Shown here: positions 12,801 through 23,311 of the stretch, piece after piece
How positions within the stretch are numbered: position 1 is the stretch's first letter
Layout: each line of letters starts with the position of its first letter
Origin: Tribonema minus
Taxonomy: Eukaryota > Sar > Xanthophyceae > Tribonematales > Tribonemataceae
Assembly: GCA_017506865.1 (NCBI GenBank)
Contig: JAFCMP010000490.1
Location: 372,001-436,000, forward strand
Length of the DNA: 64,000 nt
Direction: 5' to 3'
The notes under the pieces: model-generated
The model's database searches: none
Seen by the model: only the letters and a program-made list of their open reading frames with translations
What the model was told of the DNA's origin: nothing
Program-made: the position numbers and the translations under genes

Positions 12801-15800
12801 TCACATTCAGAGACTCTAAACTTCATGTTGAAGTTCACCTCAGCAGCCAGCGCCTCCTTGCCGGCGCTGGCGGTCTCCGCAGTCTGTCAAGTCACATTCA
12901 TCTACTTGCACTATTCTGTCAGCGTCACATCACATACTCTAAACCTTAACTTGAAGTTCACCTCAGCAGCCAGTGCCTCCTTGCCGGCGCTGGCGGTCTC
13001 CGCATTCTGCCTCCACTCCATGGCATCCGCAGTCACTGCCGCGACCCTCTCCTGCAGCCGCTCGGCATCAGTCGCCGCGGCCGCCGCCGCCGCTGATGTT
13101 GAAGCGCACAGCTCCGCTCTGGCAGACTCGGCTGCGGCAAAATGTGGTAGGGTCAGGGTTAGGGTTAGGGCTAGCGGTACAATTTTGTTCATGCTGTACA
13201 CAAGCACAAGCCTGCAGTCGTTCAGCATCCGTCGCCGCGGCGGCTGATGTTGAACATCGCGCACAGCTCCACTCTGGCAGACTCGACTGCGGCGCAAAGC
13301 GTAAGGGTTAGGGTTAGGGCTAGTGGTACATTGTTGCTTCTCGTGCTGGGCACACGAATGAGTGCATCAATCGGACGCTCTCTGTCAGCGAGGTAACAGG
13401 CACTTGACAGGTTTGGTACATACATGCAGCATGTACCACTGAGCCCTCTCAGACTTGAGGGACACGATACATACACCGACGTTGAAGCGCACACCTCCGC
13501 TCTGGCAGACTCGACTGCGGCGCAATGTGGTAGGGTTAGGATTAGGGCTAGCATTAGACCTGCTCTGTTTCCGCTGAGGGCACACAAGGTTTAGGGTTAG
13601 GGCTAGTCCTACATTACTGCTATTTGTGCTGGGCGTATGAATGAGTGCGCTGTGTAGTGCGCTTTATAGACGCTCTCTGTGAGCGAGGTTTGCAGAACAC
13701 GATGGTAATAGGCACTTGACATATTCAGTACATACATTCAGCATGTACCACTGGGTTCTGTCATATATTATAATACCTGCGCCATCGGCAGCACTCATGT
13801 GTCACTGCTGCCACAGCTGATGCTGAGGTCAAAGCAGCATACCTCAGCTCAATCAGCTGCAGGTGCTGTGTTTGAGAAATGTAGGATTGGGAGGTCAGCG
13901 CAAGTGTTACGGGTAGACTCGGCACAGAGCTAACTCGATGCTCTGCGGGTGACATCAACGCGGTTGTGACACCTGGTGCGAAGTGCGCGAGCACTGAGGT
14001 GGGTGCACCACTCATGCAGACGCAGGGTGCTGTGACTTACAGTTTCTGCTCTAGCCCTATCTGTTACCTTAAAACTAGCTCTAACCCTAGCCCTACCTTC
14101 AATACTTCTGAAGTATGACCGTTACCCTGAGCACGGAGTCAGAGAAAACGACCCTGGTGGTGTGTGACTGAGCTGCCCTTTGCAACTCGTTTGTTTCGAA
14201 CAGATGCAACGTTTGGTCAGGTCTCAGGAAACAGGTGCTACGCAGGCACATGCAGTAGAGTCAAGGTGGCAGAATTACACATAGATGCATCAAGTGGCGT
14301 GGCAGGCCAGGCACTAGCTGCATCTTGCAAGCCCCAAACCCTTGCTACACCGGCCGTATTCATATACGCCATTAAGCCCTCCCCGGTGCCATGCGCATAC
14401 CTGTGGCAAGTTGACCTTAAAGTGCAAGTCCAAAACCCTAAGTTCAGGGTGAGGCCAAGGCACCTGCTCTACACCTGCTCTACACCAGCCGCGCTCTTGT
14501 ATACGCCATAAGGCCTTCTTGGCGACAAAACTATCAAGAAGTAGTAAAAAGCCCTTCTGAACGCCTCATGCATACCTGTGGCAAGTTGACCTTCAAGCCT
14601 GGCTATCCGGTCCATCATGGCGCTGCTCTCCCTCTCATGAGATTCCGCGGCTGCCTGCATATGATAATTGTGACACGTGCAGCGCTTTGAAATGCAGCAT
14701 ACTACATATAGTTCATCTGAAGCATATACACACTGCTCTGCAAAGATGTAAAAGCACAAATGAAAGCACAGAAATGAAAAGCCAGTTCCCTCTGACTTTT
14801 CTGTGCAGAGTAGCCTATCCCAAGTGTCACCAGTAACGTAACATAACATCTGGTCATACCGCGAGTTTGGTTGACCCCACGGGCCGCTCCATTGCCACCG
14901 CGCCCTCGCACAGGGCTGCCATCATCACATGGCTGCCATCATTTCACCCTGTGCACGTCAACGTCATCCCCCGCTACTCTTATGCGTTGCGACGACGTCT
15001 TACGAGATATGCACCAAATACACTCAACAGACATTCTTTGATGGAGACTGTCATCCAAATGATTTTTCCACCACGCATCGCCACACCACACCACTTATGG
15101 AATGTGCACACAAAACTCGTTAATATGCCTTTTGAGAGAAATTACTTTGCCTTGGTGCTGAGCGTCACCTGCCACAACACCAGCGCCAGAAACGAGCCTG
15201 GCCAGCGTCAACTACTTCGAAGTAAGGTACAGTTTCACAAGTTTGTGGTGAAGTAGATGCGGAGGTGCTACGTGGTGATCTTGTGACAGATCGTGCAGCT
15301 ATTTCAGAATCTGATACTTCAAGTAATAGAAAGGGAGAGTCACCTGTGCCGCCTCGCGCTCCGTCAACAGCATCCCCTGGCGCGCGGCAACCGCCCCCTC
15401 CACCTCCGCCAGCCTCGCCAGTTGCTGCGATACAAGGCCTACCGCGTCTGTCCGCAGCGTCGCATCCAGCGCTGCCACAAACCTGGCATTGCGTTTGGGA
15501 GTTGCTTAGATGGATTGTCAATGGGGAGGGCCAGCAATTGAAGTTGGATATCAGTGACGCCAGTCGCTGCAATACAAGGCTTACTGCGTCCATTTGCAGC
15601 GTGGCATCCAGGGCCGCCACAAACCTGGCATTTGTGCAGTCGCGTTGACAGTGGCCGTTTAGGTCAAGATTTGTTGAGAAGAGTCGGCATTTGAAGTTGA
15701 GTACGAGCAGCGCTAGTAGCATTTGCGGCGATACGAGGCCCGTTTGCAATGTCGCATCCAGGGTGGCCAAAAACCTAGTGTATGTTTAACGGCGCTCGAA

Positions 15801-17429
15801 GTTGCAAATTATACTAAGGCACCTATATTCAAGCTGAATATGAGTGGCGCCAGTTGCGGCAATATGAGCCCCAACGCGTCTGTTTTGCAGCGTCGCGTCC
15901 AGAGCCGCCACAAACCTGGTGCGTGTTTGTTGGCGTTTGAAGTTGCCAATCAGTCGAAGGGAGAGTCAGCATGTGAAGTTGAGTATGAGCATCTGAAGGG
16001 TCATGTTCCAAGGCTGCCGCTGATTATGTGCTCGTGATTGGCACTACACGGCGAACTTGCCAGTTGAGAGTGAGTGACACCGGAAGTGTGCTCATGCGTT
16101 GCAGCACAACACATCAGCACTCACATGAGCACTTAGGATATCCCATCAGCACACCACCAATGAGAGTGAGTGACACCGGAAGTGTGCTCATGCGCTGCAG
16201 CACAACACATCAGCACTCACATGAGCACTTAGGATATCCCAACAGCACACCACCAGTGAAAGCGAGCGTGCGCCACGCCAGCTGCCACAGCACGAGGCCC
16301 GCAGAAAGCACTTGCGCACCTGCATGCCTAAGGCTGACGTTGTGGCAGCAAGTCAGTGCTGCGCATCTCAACAGAGCCACAAGTTCACCACCAGTACCGT
16401 TGCACAAGTCCGTATATATTGATACACACACATCATGATGATGATCAACGTTGCACTCACCCGGCCATCGCAACGCGCATGTCGCTCTGGATGGCCTGCC
16501 CCTGCCTCAGTACCGCAAGCACATCCTGCCCCCCCATGACCCCCTGGCTCCCGGCTGCGTGCATGCCGTTTTGAACGCCGATGGCAGCTACCGCCGCTGC
16601 CTCCGCTCCTGCTGCGTCCTGCTGGTGATCACCAAACTGCTGCTGCTGCTGCTGCTGCTGCTGTAGTGCATGCTGGTGCTGCTGCTGCTGGTGCTGCTGT
16701 TGGGTGTGCGCCTGTCGCTGCTGCACCTGCCGCTGCAGCATCTGCTGCTGATGCGCGACCGCTTGCTGTTGCAGTGCGTGCTGCTGCTGCTGCTGCTGCA
16801 GAGCGTGCTGCTGCAATTCCTGCTGCTGCTGCCGCTGCTGTTGTAGCAGGGCGTGTTCTTGCTGTTGCTGCTGCGAGGCTGCCGTGTTGTGTACCAGACT
16901 TTCCCTGCCGCTCTCATCTAGGGTTAGGAGCTGAGCATTATCCACAGCTGCTTCGTCATCCTGCAGCCCAAGCGCTTTTAGCTCTGCTGCTATCTTGCTC
17001 GCTCTGGCTGTCTCTACATCTGTCTGTTGCCTTTGCGAGGGCTCATGTCCAGGCGCCAGCTCAAGCGGGGCTTCCTTCAACTGTTGTTGGGGATGCCGGT
17101 GGTGCTCTGGCCGGCTGCAAAAGCAAAGACACCGTCAGAGAGTTGAAGCACCATGCCGCCATCAGTTGAGTGCACAGCACATTTATGACGCATATTCTTG
17201 GTACACCAACGCTGCTTTGGCCCGTTGCCCTTGCAACACAAATCATGCCTCACAGCACTGCACACCATACCGCCAACAGTTGATTGCACAGCACATTTGT
17301 GACACGGTCTTGGCGCACTTGACACACAGATTTTGCCTCACAGCAATGTTGGTGCCTATCATTAAACGACGCAGATACGAGGAAGTGTACTCACAGGGGC
17401 GCCCTCCTGTTGGTGGCCGCAGACTTCAT
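889..17429 (-). CDS. Gln-rich, coiled-coil protein, N-terminal 687 residues (partial, at least 14 exons)
   Basis: I do not recognise the family. Exons in transcript order: 17395-17429 (first ATG), 16461-17114, 15344-15482, 14576-14654, 12962-13131, 10107-10273, 9122-9171, 8088-8223, 7060-7128, 5455-5584, 4695-4796, 3006-3146, 1901-1999, 889-980; all phases agree. After a short start, exon 2 encodes a poly-Gln/His tract (about residues 60-165) with an Ala-rich end. Exons 3-14 encode almost uninterrupted heptad-type helix rich in Ala, Glu, Arg, Leu and Gln, with hardly any Pro. A long rod or scaffold protein (cytoskeletal, centrosomal or Golgi) is the natural inference, with no conserved domain to prove it. 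The donor after exon 12 is GC (CAG|GCAAGA). Extra phase-neutral exons may have been missed, and the C-terminus lies outside the window. Confidence 0.78.
1035..1200 (-). repeat. acceptor-side echoes of the 889-980 exon
   Basis: Two copies of the splice acceptor and first part of the exon at 889-980 stand upstream of it on the coding strand, at about 1046-1090 and 1140-1193, spaced about 105 bp. Each repeats the plus-strand word CACGCCCTGATTGGCCTGCA, or a one-base variant of it, which spans the AG splice site and the first codons. They lack the downstream half of the exon and a donor. Confidence 0.8.
2700..2940. repeat. interstitial CCCTAA tracts in the intron after the 3006-3146 exon
   Basis: Perfect or near-perfect CCCTAA arrays occur at about 2718-2755 and 2910-2935, the longest in the window. 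They lie in the intron between the exons at 3006-3146 and 1901-1999, close to a degenerate copy of the exon's 3' end near 2680-2700. The hexamer is the vertebrate-type telomere repeat, also used by many algae. The tracts are only 4-6 units long. Confidence 0.8.
3285..4245 (-). repeat. acceptor-side echoes of the 3006-3146 exon (four copies)
   Basis: The first part of the exon at 3006-3146, with its acceptor, recurs at about 3286-3342, 3463-3515, 3569-3610 and 4184-4240. Each copy carries the plus-strand core GCTGCCGCTGTGCCTGGC or a close variant. Between copies are AT-richer segments with similar words around TATGATGGTGAT. Translated in the exon frame the copies begin Ala-Gln-Arg-Gln and then decay. 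Confidence 0.8.
4845..5230 (-). repeat. acceptor-side echoes of the 4695-4796 exon with TTAGGG tracts
   Basis: Copies of the acceptor and exon start recur at about 4866-4905 and 5079-5115, recognisable by GCTGAGCTGTTGAC followed by CGTCCTCC (plus strand). Each is directly preceded by a TTAGGG tract (about 4850-4863 and 5062-5078), with a further tract near 5165-5215. The unit is therefore a TTAGGG tract plus an exon edge. Confidence 0.75.
5340..5400 (-). repeat. donor-side echo of the 5455-5584 exon
   Basis: The word GCGCACCTGATTGCGCAGCG, which spans the splice donor and last codons of the exon ending at 5455, recurs exactly at about 5356-5375 with a decayed flank. A decayed acceptor-side copy lies near 5808-5835. 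Confidence 0.7.
7735..8080 (-). repeat. donor-side echoes of the 8088-8223 exon (four copies, about 80 bp unit)
   Basis: Downstream of the exon (left on the plus strand) the word CTGTTGGCGGCATCTGCATC plus GCTGAGCGCTGCCTTGA, or variants, recurs at about 7985-8035, 7905-7950, 7820-7865 and 7750-7775. Each copy is followed by a donor-like TACC context and by the filler ACCGGTAGGTAGCACTGC. This is the tightest and most regular of the arrays in this gene. Confidence 0.85.
9560..9990 (-). repeat. donor-side echoes of the 10107-10273 exon
   Basis: Copies of the exon's 3' end and donor (plus strand: ACTTGGCCTCGGCAACTTCAAGTGC and variants) recur at about 9935-9985 and 9778-9837. More decayed ones lie near 9640-9690. 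The reading of this end (Ala-Leu-Glu-Val-Ala-Glu-Ala) survives only in the true exon. A 14-base C run stands at about 9525-9538. Confidence 0.75.
10425..10930 (-). repeat. acceptor-side echoes of the 10107-10273 exon
   Basis: Three well preserved copies of acceptor plus exon start occur at about 10428-10482, 10690-10742 and 10868-10923. A fourth lies beyond the hAT-like insertion at 12352-12412. All carry GAGCGCTGCCAT and CAACTCGGAGACCTGCAG or variants on the plus strand. Their reading starts Val-Ser-Glu-Leu and Ala-Ala-Met-Ala-Ala-Leu as in the true exon. The copies have no donor. Confidence 0.85.
11019..12219. mobile_element. non-autonomous hAT-like DNA transposon
   Basis: The two ends are inverted repeats starting CAGAGATGCCCCGT, a hAT-type CAG(A/G)G terminus. 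They are flanked by 8 bp direct duplications, CTTAGAAG (11011-11018) and CTTAAAAG (12220-12227), 7 of 8 identical and fitting the hAT target pattern nTnnnnAn. Both subterminal regions are dense in ACCGGT, ACCAGT, ACTGGT and GGTACC words in both orientations, as expected of transposase binding sites. No transposase frame is present in the 1.2 kb interior. The insertion split an acceptor-side echo array within intron 5 of the coiled-coil gene, so it is younger than that array. Confidence 0.8.
12780..12895 (-). repeat. donor-side echo of the 12962-13131 exon
   Basis: The 3' end of the exon with its donor is duplicated at about 12825-12885: the plus-strand word AAGTTCACCTCAGCAGCCAG and the following CTCCTTGCCGGCGCTGGCGG are nearly identical in both places. 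The flanking sequence (TCACATTCAGAGACTCTAAA) is duplicated too, giving a unit of about 132 bp. Confidence 0.85.
13140..13640 (-). repeat. acceptor-side echoes of the 12962-13131 exon with TTAGGG tracts
   Basis: Copies of the acceptor and exon start at about 13225-13295 and 13480-13530 share GCTCTGGCAGACTCGACTGC with the exon edge (13110-13135). Each is followed by a TTAGGG tract (about 13145-13170, 13303-13320, 13532-13548, 13590-13605). The spacer between tract and next copy is shared as well (GCTAGTGGTACA and similar). Confidence 0.8.
14380..14480 (-). repeat. donor-side echo of the 14576-14654 exon
   Basis: The donor and last codons of the exon ending at 14576 (plus strand GCATACCTGTGGCAAGTTGACC) recur at about 14394-14415 in a decayed copy of the neighbourhood, 180 bp downstream on the coding strand. 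Confidence 0.75.
15555..15925 (-). repeat. acceptor-side echoes of the 15344-15482 exon (three copies)
   Basis: The exon start and acceptor (plus strand GCCACAAACCTGGCATT) recur at about 15563-15632, 15738-15782 and 15880-15922. All carry the preceding coding words GTCTGT..TGCAGCGTCGCATCCAG in progressively decayed form. The spacers share AGTTG(A)ATATGAGTGGCGCCAG. Confidence 0.8.
16066..16257. repeat. recent tandem duplication, about 96 bp x 2
   Basis: Two adjacent, nearly identical units, each starting around GAGAGTGAGTGACACCGGAA and ending with ACAGCACACCACCA, differ at only a few positions. They lie in intron 2 of the coiled-coil gene. The near-identity marks this as the youngest tandem duplication visible in the window. 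Confidence 0.9.
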
Positions 17430-17838
17430 CCTGACCTGTGCTGAGCCAGCTCAAACCTCTATCCTCACTAGCTAACAACGTTAACCCACAAGTCGTCGAA
17501 AAAACCGTTTTACACATGAAACAGAATTTGAAGTGACGTCAGGTGAAGTTGGAAGGCAAGCAAAAGCCGAAGTGTAAGTGCTGATCAGAGGGATGGCGCC
17601 GCTTCGGAGTGCAGCAGCATCCTGGCACAGCCGGTGGTGCCAGGTGCTGCTCTTTGGTGTTCTGGCTCTGCTGCAAGGTATTTAAAAGAAGACGCCGCAC
17701 ACATCTCGTGTTTCGCCTAGTGTAGTGTAGCGCACTCATGTGTTTTGCTGCATGCCTCTGGTAATGCATTCAACATCGCCACTGCCAGCCTGCAATCTGC
17801 AAGCACTGCACTGACCCGTCCGCAGAGCACCATCAATT
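17430..17838. other. 409 bp divergent intergenic region
   Basis: The first ATG of the coiled-coil gene (minus) and of the acetyltransferase gene (plus) point away from each other across these 409 bp, so it should hold both promoters. I see no convincing TATA box and no exon-edge echo or TTAGGG tract here, in contrast to the introns. Confidence 0.6.
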
Positions 17839-20800
17839 ATGGCAGCAGCACTGTGCTACAGGATGCTCGCTCGTAGCACCTGCAAGCATGCACACTCAAC
17901 CATCCCCACAGCGCAAGGTTCTGTTTTTCTGCTGACCAAGCACTGCTGCATTTGTATTTATTTTTGGTCCATATTGCTGCTGACAGGCCAGGTGCTGGCA
18001 TTTGCGGGACGGTCCGGCGTTCTGCCCCAGGCGCCACTTGCAGCCTCGAGAAGCGCTTTCCTGGGACGCTTCACCCACCAGCAAAAATGGCGACCGCCAT
18101 CATCATCAGCAGCAGCGGCGACGACATGCCGCATGATCACCATCGAGCAGGCCAGCAATGACCAGATAGAAGAGGTGTGGCCTCATTTTTACCCACAGCA
18201 ACATATGTGTGACCAGTGCACGCCCACACCGCCTGGTGCAACCGAGCGCAATGCCCTCAGTGATGTGTGGCCGTTACCACTGCCAACGAAGATCCATCAA
18301 AATAATCACAGCGCGCATGACAATGTGCAATCCTAAGACCATGCCTGCTGCTGCTGCTGCTCCTCCTCCGACAGGTGGCCTCGTTTTTCGTAGACAGCTT
18401 CTGGGGGGCGGGGACGCTGCTGAAGGAGGGGCAGAGGCGGCAGCTGCTGACGGAGCAGAGGCGGGATCTGAGGGAGCGCTATGGGGAGCTGATTGTGCCG
18501 AGAAAGGTCAGAGCGTAGTTTTTGTGAAGTGTTGGAGCGTTGGGCCGCGTGTTGTGATAGGGAGGATCGTACGAAGTCATCGGCATGCACATGCGATAGA
18601 GGAAGGCCCTTGTGGGGCATGATACGGCAGGCATGATACAACAGTGGCATTCATTTGCTGCGGCAGTGACGTGTAGCAACTGCGGCTGCGCCAGCAGCAG
18701 CACTGACTTGCTCAGTGATGCGCGCCTTGAATAGTCCTGTTCCTCACCAGAGGCTTTAAATGACCAACCCTTTTTTTGCTTGCAGCAACAGCACTCTTGA
18801 TGCGTCTGATGTAACAGCAAGTGTTCTGAACAGAGTCAAGGGCATACACGAAGCTGTGTGATACTGAATAGACTGCAAGAACATTTATCCACACCTAGAA
18901 TGACTGAGCCATGTGCACTCATACACCTGGAACGTGCTTGACAGCAAGGAGGCTGGAGCTAGAGGAGCTGGAAGCTCGCTTTCACGATGCTTGCAGAGTG
19001 TTGTGAGTATCTGTATTGTTCTTGTCCTGTTCGGATGTCCCCCTACGTCTTGCTGTGGCCGACCAAATTACGGTTAAGCGCTATGCTTAACCCTAGCCCT
19101 CATCTCAGGGAAAGGGTTAATCCTAATCCTAGCCCCTACCCTACGTACTCCTGAACTGTAACTCTCCCCCTACAGTCTTGAAACCCCGCCAGCTACAGCA
19201 CCCAGCACTGTGCGCAGTATGGTGCCAGCCTTTGCAACCACAGATTTCAGAAGAAATTGGCGGCTTGTACAGCACGGAGAAACTGAGAAAAGCAGATGCC
19301 ACCATGATGTGGTGCAGTAAATTGTCTACAGTTAGAACGTGCCGAAACATGCAAAACCTAGCCAGAACGTGCAAGGTAGCCTGTGTGGAGCGCTTCGGCT
19401 TTTACACAAAGTCTCACCAGCTGATGTGTTTGCATTGGCTGCATGCTTACGTCACCACCAGTCAGACACCCTAGGTGTCACACATATGGTGAGCCGATCA
19501 GATCGCAGCAACTTTTGTGGCTACCAAAGGCCCCATGGCCACCCCGGTGCAAGTGCAGCTGAGTCCGCCCTTCAAGTGCAGGTTTGAAAGTACGCCTCCT
19601 TTCAAATATGTATCTATTATATGTAGCCGTTCACTATTAGGTACATAGCAGCTCCAGGGGCTGTTTTTGCTCTGTGATACACGGCAAATCGACCAAACTG
19701 ATGATCGCTCATGTGCGTGCCTTCTTGCTGGTGCAGCTACCCAGCGCACTGCTCGTGGCACGCAGCGCTGGCGGGGACATGGTGGGCTGCGTGGGTGTTG
19801 AAGTTGTCGTATGCGAGGGCGAGGTGAGTCACCATTCACCTACTTCAACACTGCCTCAGAAGCGTTTTGCGAGGCTGCTAGCCCTAGTTGTGAAGTGGAT
19901 GGGGACGTCTGCTAGGGCAAGGGGCGTCGCCCCGATTTGAACTTGAACTTAAACATCAAGTGAACGCTGCGACCCCTGTCGCCACCGCTGCACTTTGCGG
20001 CGGCATCTGTGGGTTGTACCATCCCCATGCATACTATAGCTCAGCGTTCAGCTACGGGATGAGCGGAGCGGCGAAAGCTTTGGAAGCTCGCACATTTGCA
20101 TCATGCCGTGTGCAACAAAATCCACGCACCTTGGCTGCATGCGTCACACTTGCACGCTGTCACATACAGCTAGCCCAAACCTTGTTTTCTCGCTACCTGC
20201 AGAGGGTCGGCGTGAAATACAAGGGGCAGGGTGCCAATGACCCCGAACTGAGGCCCCTGCTGTCCAACCTGGCGGTTTCGCCAACAGTTCGGCGGAAGGG
20301 TATCGGACAGAAGCTGGTCAGGGCCTGCGAGGCAAAAGTCAAGGTGCGTGATGCGAAAACTATGATTTACATAAACACATGCTGGCGCGCCTATGCTCGG
20401 CACTGTTTGCAGCGCTCCGCATGGCGTACTCTGGCCGTGTCATGACACACATGGCAGAATCCAGGGGGGGGGCGCATATGGACGAGGACGTAGGGGGGGA
20501 TTTCGAGATGCCATTTGGCGGCGGCGTCATTTGAATGGTTGCATTGCGGCACTTTCAGACTCTCACACAACATGTGGATTCCGTACAGCGCTGCAAGCTT
20601 AGGTACCATTCATCTGGGCTTTTGCGCGCCCTGAACGGGTTTAATAGAAAGTACATGTGTTCATTTTCGTTGGCGCGGTGGCTTGAGGTAGTACTGTAAC
20701 GGTACGATACAGGGGTCGTGGCGCTACGTGTATGCGCAGTCAAGATGCGTGCTGGGGACGGCGCAACTTCAAAAGCGACAACTTGAAGTCGCGCCTTTCA

Positions 20801-21473
20801 CTGTGTTGCTGTAAGTACATCGTCCACCTGGGAAGGGGTTGATAGGATTGGTGGCGTGATGCTGAGAGCTTCACACATGGCATGGCCTCTGCTATGCTTC
20901 ACTGTTGACATGGCCTCGGTCAGATGGAGGAGCGCTACATCGGTTAACTTTAGGGTTAGGTTTCAAAAAGTTAGGGTTAGGGTTAGGCTTAGGGTAGCCC
21001 TGAGTAGTGCCCTGGGGCTTTCAGGCAGCGACGGACGCACTGCACGCATGGTCGATGCAGTGTTTGCCAAGATGAGCATCAGCAACATGCCAGTCATGCT
21101 GATTCGCCGATACGTGCTGTACCTGCACAGTGCCTTTGCACGTGGTGAGCCGTGATGCATACATATATATGCGACCGCCAACACATTTCAAGTGCCCACC
21201 CCATGTTCTCATTGTAACGTTGTCTGCTCTTGTGTGCGTTACTGCTATTTCTAACAGTCCTGGGGCTACGCCGAGCTGCTCCTATTGGTCAACGAGACCA
21301 ACTCACCCGCAAGAAGACTGTACTCCAAGCTCGGCTACAAGGACCTCTTCACCAACACCAGTGGTACTACAGTGGAGGTCACGTCGTTTCAGATACGCAA
21401 CTCGCCATGCACCACGGTCTGCATGCGCGCAGGCCTCGCGCCTAGGGGCCTGTTCTCCTTCTTCGCGCGATGA
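17839..21473 (+). CDS. GNAT-family N-acetyltransferase, probably organelle-targeted
   Basis: Predicted to transfer acetyl from acetyl-CoA to an amine, probably a protein N-terminus or lysine. Exons: 17839-18174, 18375-18506, about 18959-19002, 19509-19581, 19737-19823, 20203-20343, 21258-21473 (stop TGA), giving about 342 residues. The acetyl-CoA site Arg-Arg-Lys-Gly-Ile-Gly is at about 254-259, preceded by the strands Ala-Leu-Leu-Val-Ala and Val-Gly-Cys-Val-Gly-Val. The motif B-like Pro-Ala-Arg-Arg-Leu-Tyr-Ser-Lys-Leu-Gly-Tyr is at about 288-298. This layout matches chloroplast GNATs of plants and algae. Exon 1 contains a hydrophobic stretch ending Val-Leu-Ala|Phe-Ala, like stramenopile plastid signals; a possible 66-69 nt intron inside exon 1 would remove it. 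The exon 3 acceptor is uncertain: the frame needs ..GAG|CTA rather than the nearby CAG. Confidence 0.85.
20930..21040. repeat. TTAGGG tract and decayed exon edge in the last GNAT intron
   Basis: A TTAGGG-type tract (about 20950-20996) is followed by CCCTGGGGCTTTCAGG, which resembles the acceptor region of the last exon (AGTCCTGGGGCTACG at 21256). It is the only echo-like unit I see in this gene, so the phenomenon is weaker here than in the three minus-strand genes. Confidence 0.45.
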
Positions 21474-23311
21474 TCCACCAACTTCAAATTGAAGATTGCA
21501 TCTTCAGATTGAAGATTGCACCCACACATCCTGTGCTGTGGTCACGATAGAGACCGGTTTGCAGCACGTTGTGCAACAGATTTACCATGCGTTGGGCCGC
21601 CACACCATAGATGACTAGCAGGTTTTGCCTTGCCTGTGTTCAGAGGTTCTAGTCGCCAGATCTACCTACTTGGAAGGTGCAGCTGCCGAAGTTCGGCGCG
21701 CAACCTGCATCTGTTGGTGTCTCTGATGGCGTGTGATGGTGCTGGGCACACACGTACACGATCACAACAGCTTCATGGCCTGGGTCTGCTGCACTGCACT
21801 AGAGGTGCACAGCTGCGTTGCCCAATACACCACTGAAAGCGTATGAAAGCCCTCAGGATGAGGCTTGTAACGTAATTTACATCATTATGAGAAGGGGAGC
21901 AGAGGGCCAGTGTGATTGACGGGCACATGCTATTGTTGCATATGAATCGACGTTGTTGAATCCTGAGTGTCACGCGTTGCACACAGTGCCTATTGCGCAA
22001 AAACTAGCGCTGATGGCATGAATGCTTGCGCTTGATCTCCCTGTCAATTGCACACGAGTCATGTTCTTCTTTGGGTGCACTGGACGTGCTATGAGCAGGA
22101 TTGCATGCGCTGACAATGTTGTGCCCACAACCCTGTGTATGTGCCATCGTGTGCGTCGGTCCTCTGTGTGGGGTACGACTTTAAATTGAGTTTGCAAGTG
22201 GTGTTCAACGCATTGCCCGCCAGAGCTGATCAGACGCTACAGCCATGGTGTGGGGAATACAGCGTGTATTTTGTCACTGGCTGCACAATGCTTGAAATAC
22301 TTTCGTACTGCCACGGAGTCACTTCACAGAAAGTCGCCAGTGCTGGACACATTCACCAACATGCATTCACCAACATTGCCAATGCAGAGCTAGTTCCATG
22401 TCAAGCAGATGTATTTGAGAACGCAAGACACCACTGAAAACAAGTGTGAAGCACCCCTGTGTCTGAACATGGTCAAGCTTCCTCACACAAACTTTGAACA
22501 TTCGTATACCCAAGAAGGCGCGTGTGCTGCAGTGTCAATACTGCAGCAGTGAATGTACTGTATATCATTGAATGCATATGCAGTGTCAGTGGCATTCCAT
22601 GACGTCACGCATACAAAGCGCACATTTTAGTAAGTGCACGTTGGGTTGCAGTAACCCGGTTCCGAAGTTCAACTCTGTCCGCTTGTACGCCTATTACAGT
22701 TGGCACCCTCTCCAGGAACCTCCTCCAAAGTGACTGTCCGCCCACACCCACACTGCACACACCCAACCTGCAAACTTCAAGTCGCAGCTGCTTTTGAAGT
22801 CCTCAAGCCCACTGACTCTGCCATGAGGCACGGCAAAGCAGCGCAGTCGAGTATTCTAATTCAGCCCTCAAATTATGATGCGGTTCTGAGAGCACGTTGC
22901 GGCAGAGAAGCTTGCGTTCAGCACATTTCTTCTTAATTGGGCAGGAGCAGACGAGTGTGCATCATCCATTCAATTGAAGGATTCACTGCACAGGGGCCGC
23001 CAGCCCTGCGCACCGTGGCACATATGTTGTGCCCACGAACACTACATACTGTAGAGCCAACTGGAAAATTAACAGGAAAGAATTAAATGAGCATCCAGAA
23101 TACCCCGTTTCTGACAAACCCTTCACAGAGGCCAGATGGTTGGTTGTGCATACATGCAGTCAAGCCAAGTCACATGTACGCAGCAGTTTTTATCATCCAA
23201 AAAGTGCGCTGTGGACAACAGCTTGAACGCTGATGCTGATACAAGGGGGCCAGCATGCGTGTTGCCTTGCATTACAATAGTTGGAAGCTGAAGGCTGTTG
23301 GGGGGATATCC
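21474..23311. other. intergenic, no gene recognised
   Basis: Sequence downstream of the acetyltransferase gene. Open frames are short and without splice-supported neighbours. Small direct repeats of TTGAAGATTGCA (about 21490-21520) and of ACATTCACCAACATGCATTC (about 22350-22375) are present. I see nothing that supports a gene. Confidence 0.5.

Noticed and set aside
13775-13870. Extra exon with Leu-Gln-Leu-Ile-Glu-Leu and Ala-Val-Thr-His-Glu
   Set aside because: No acceptor/donor pair keeps the phase between the exons at 14576-14654 and 12962-13131, which already fit each other.
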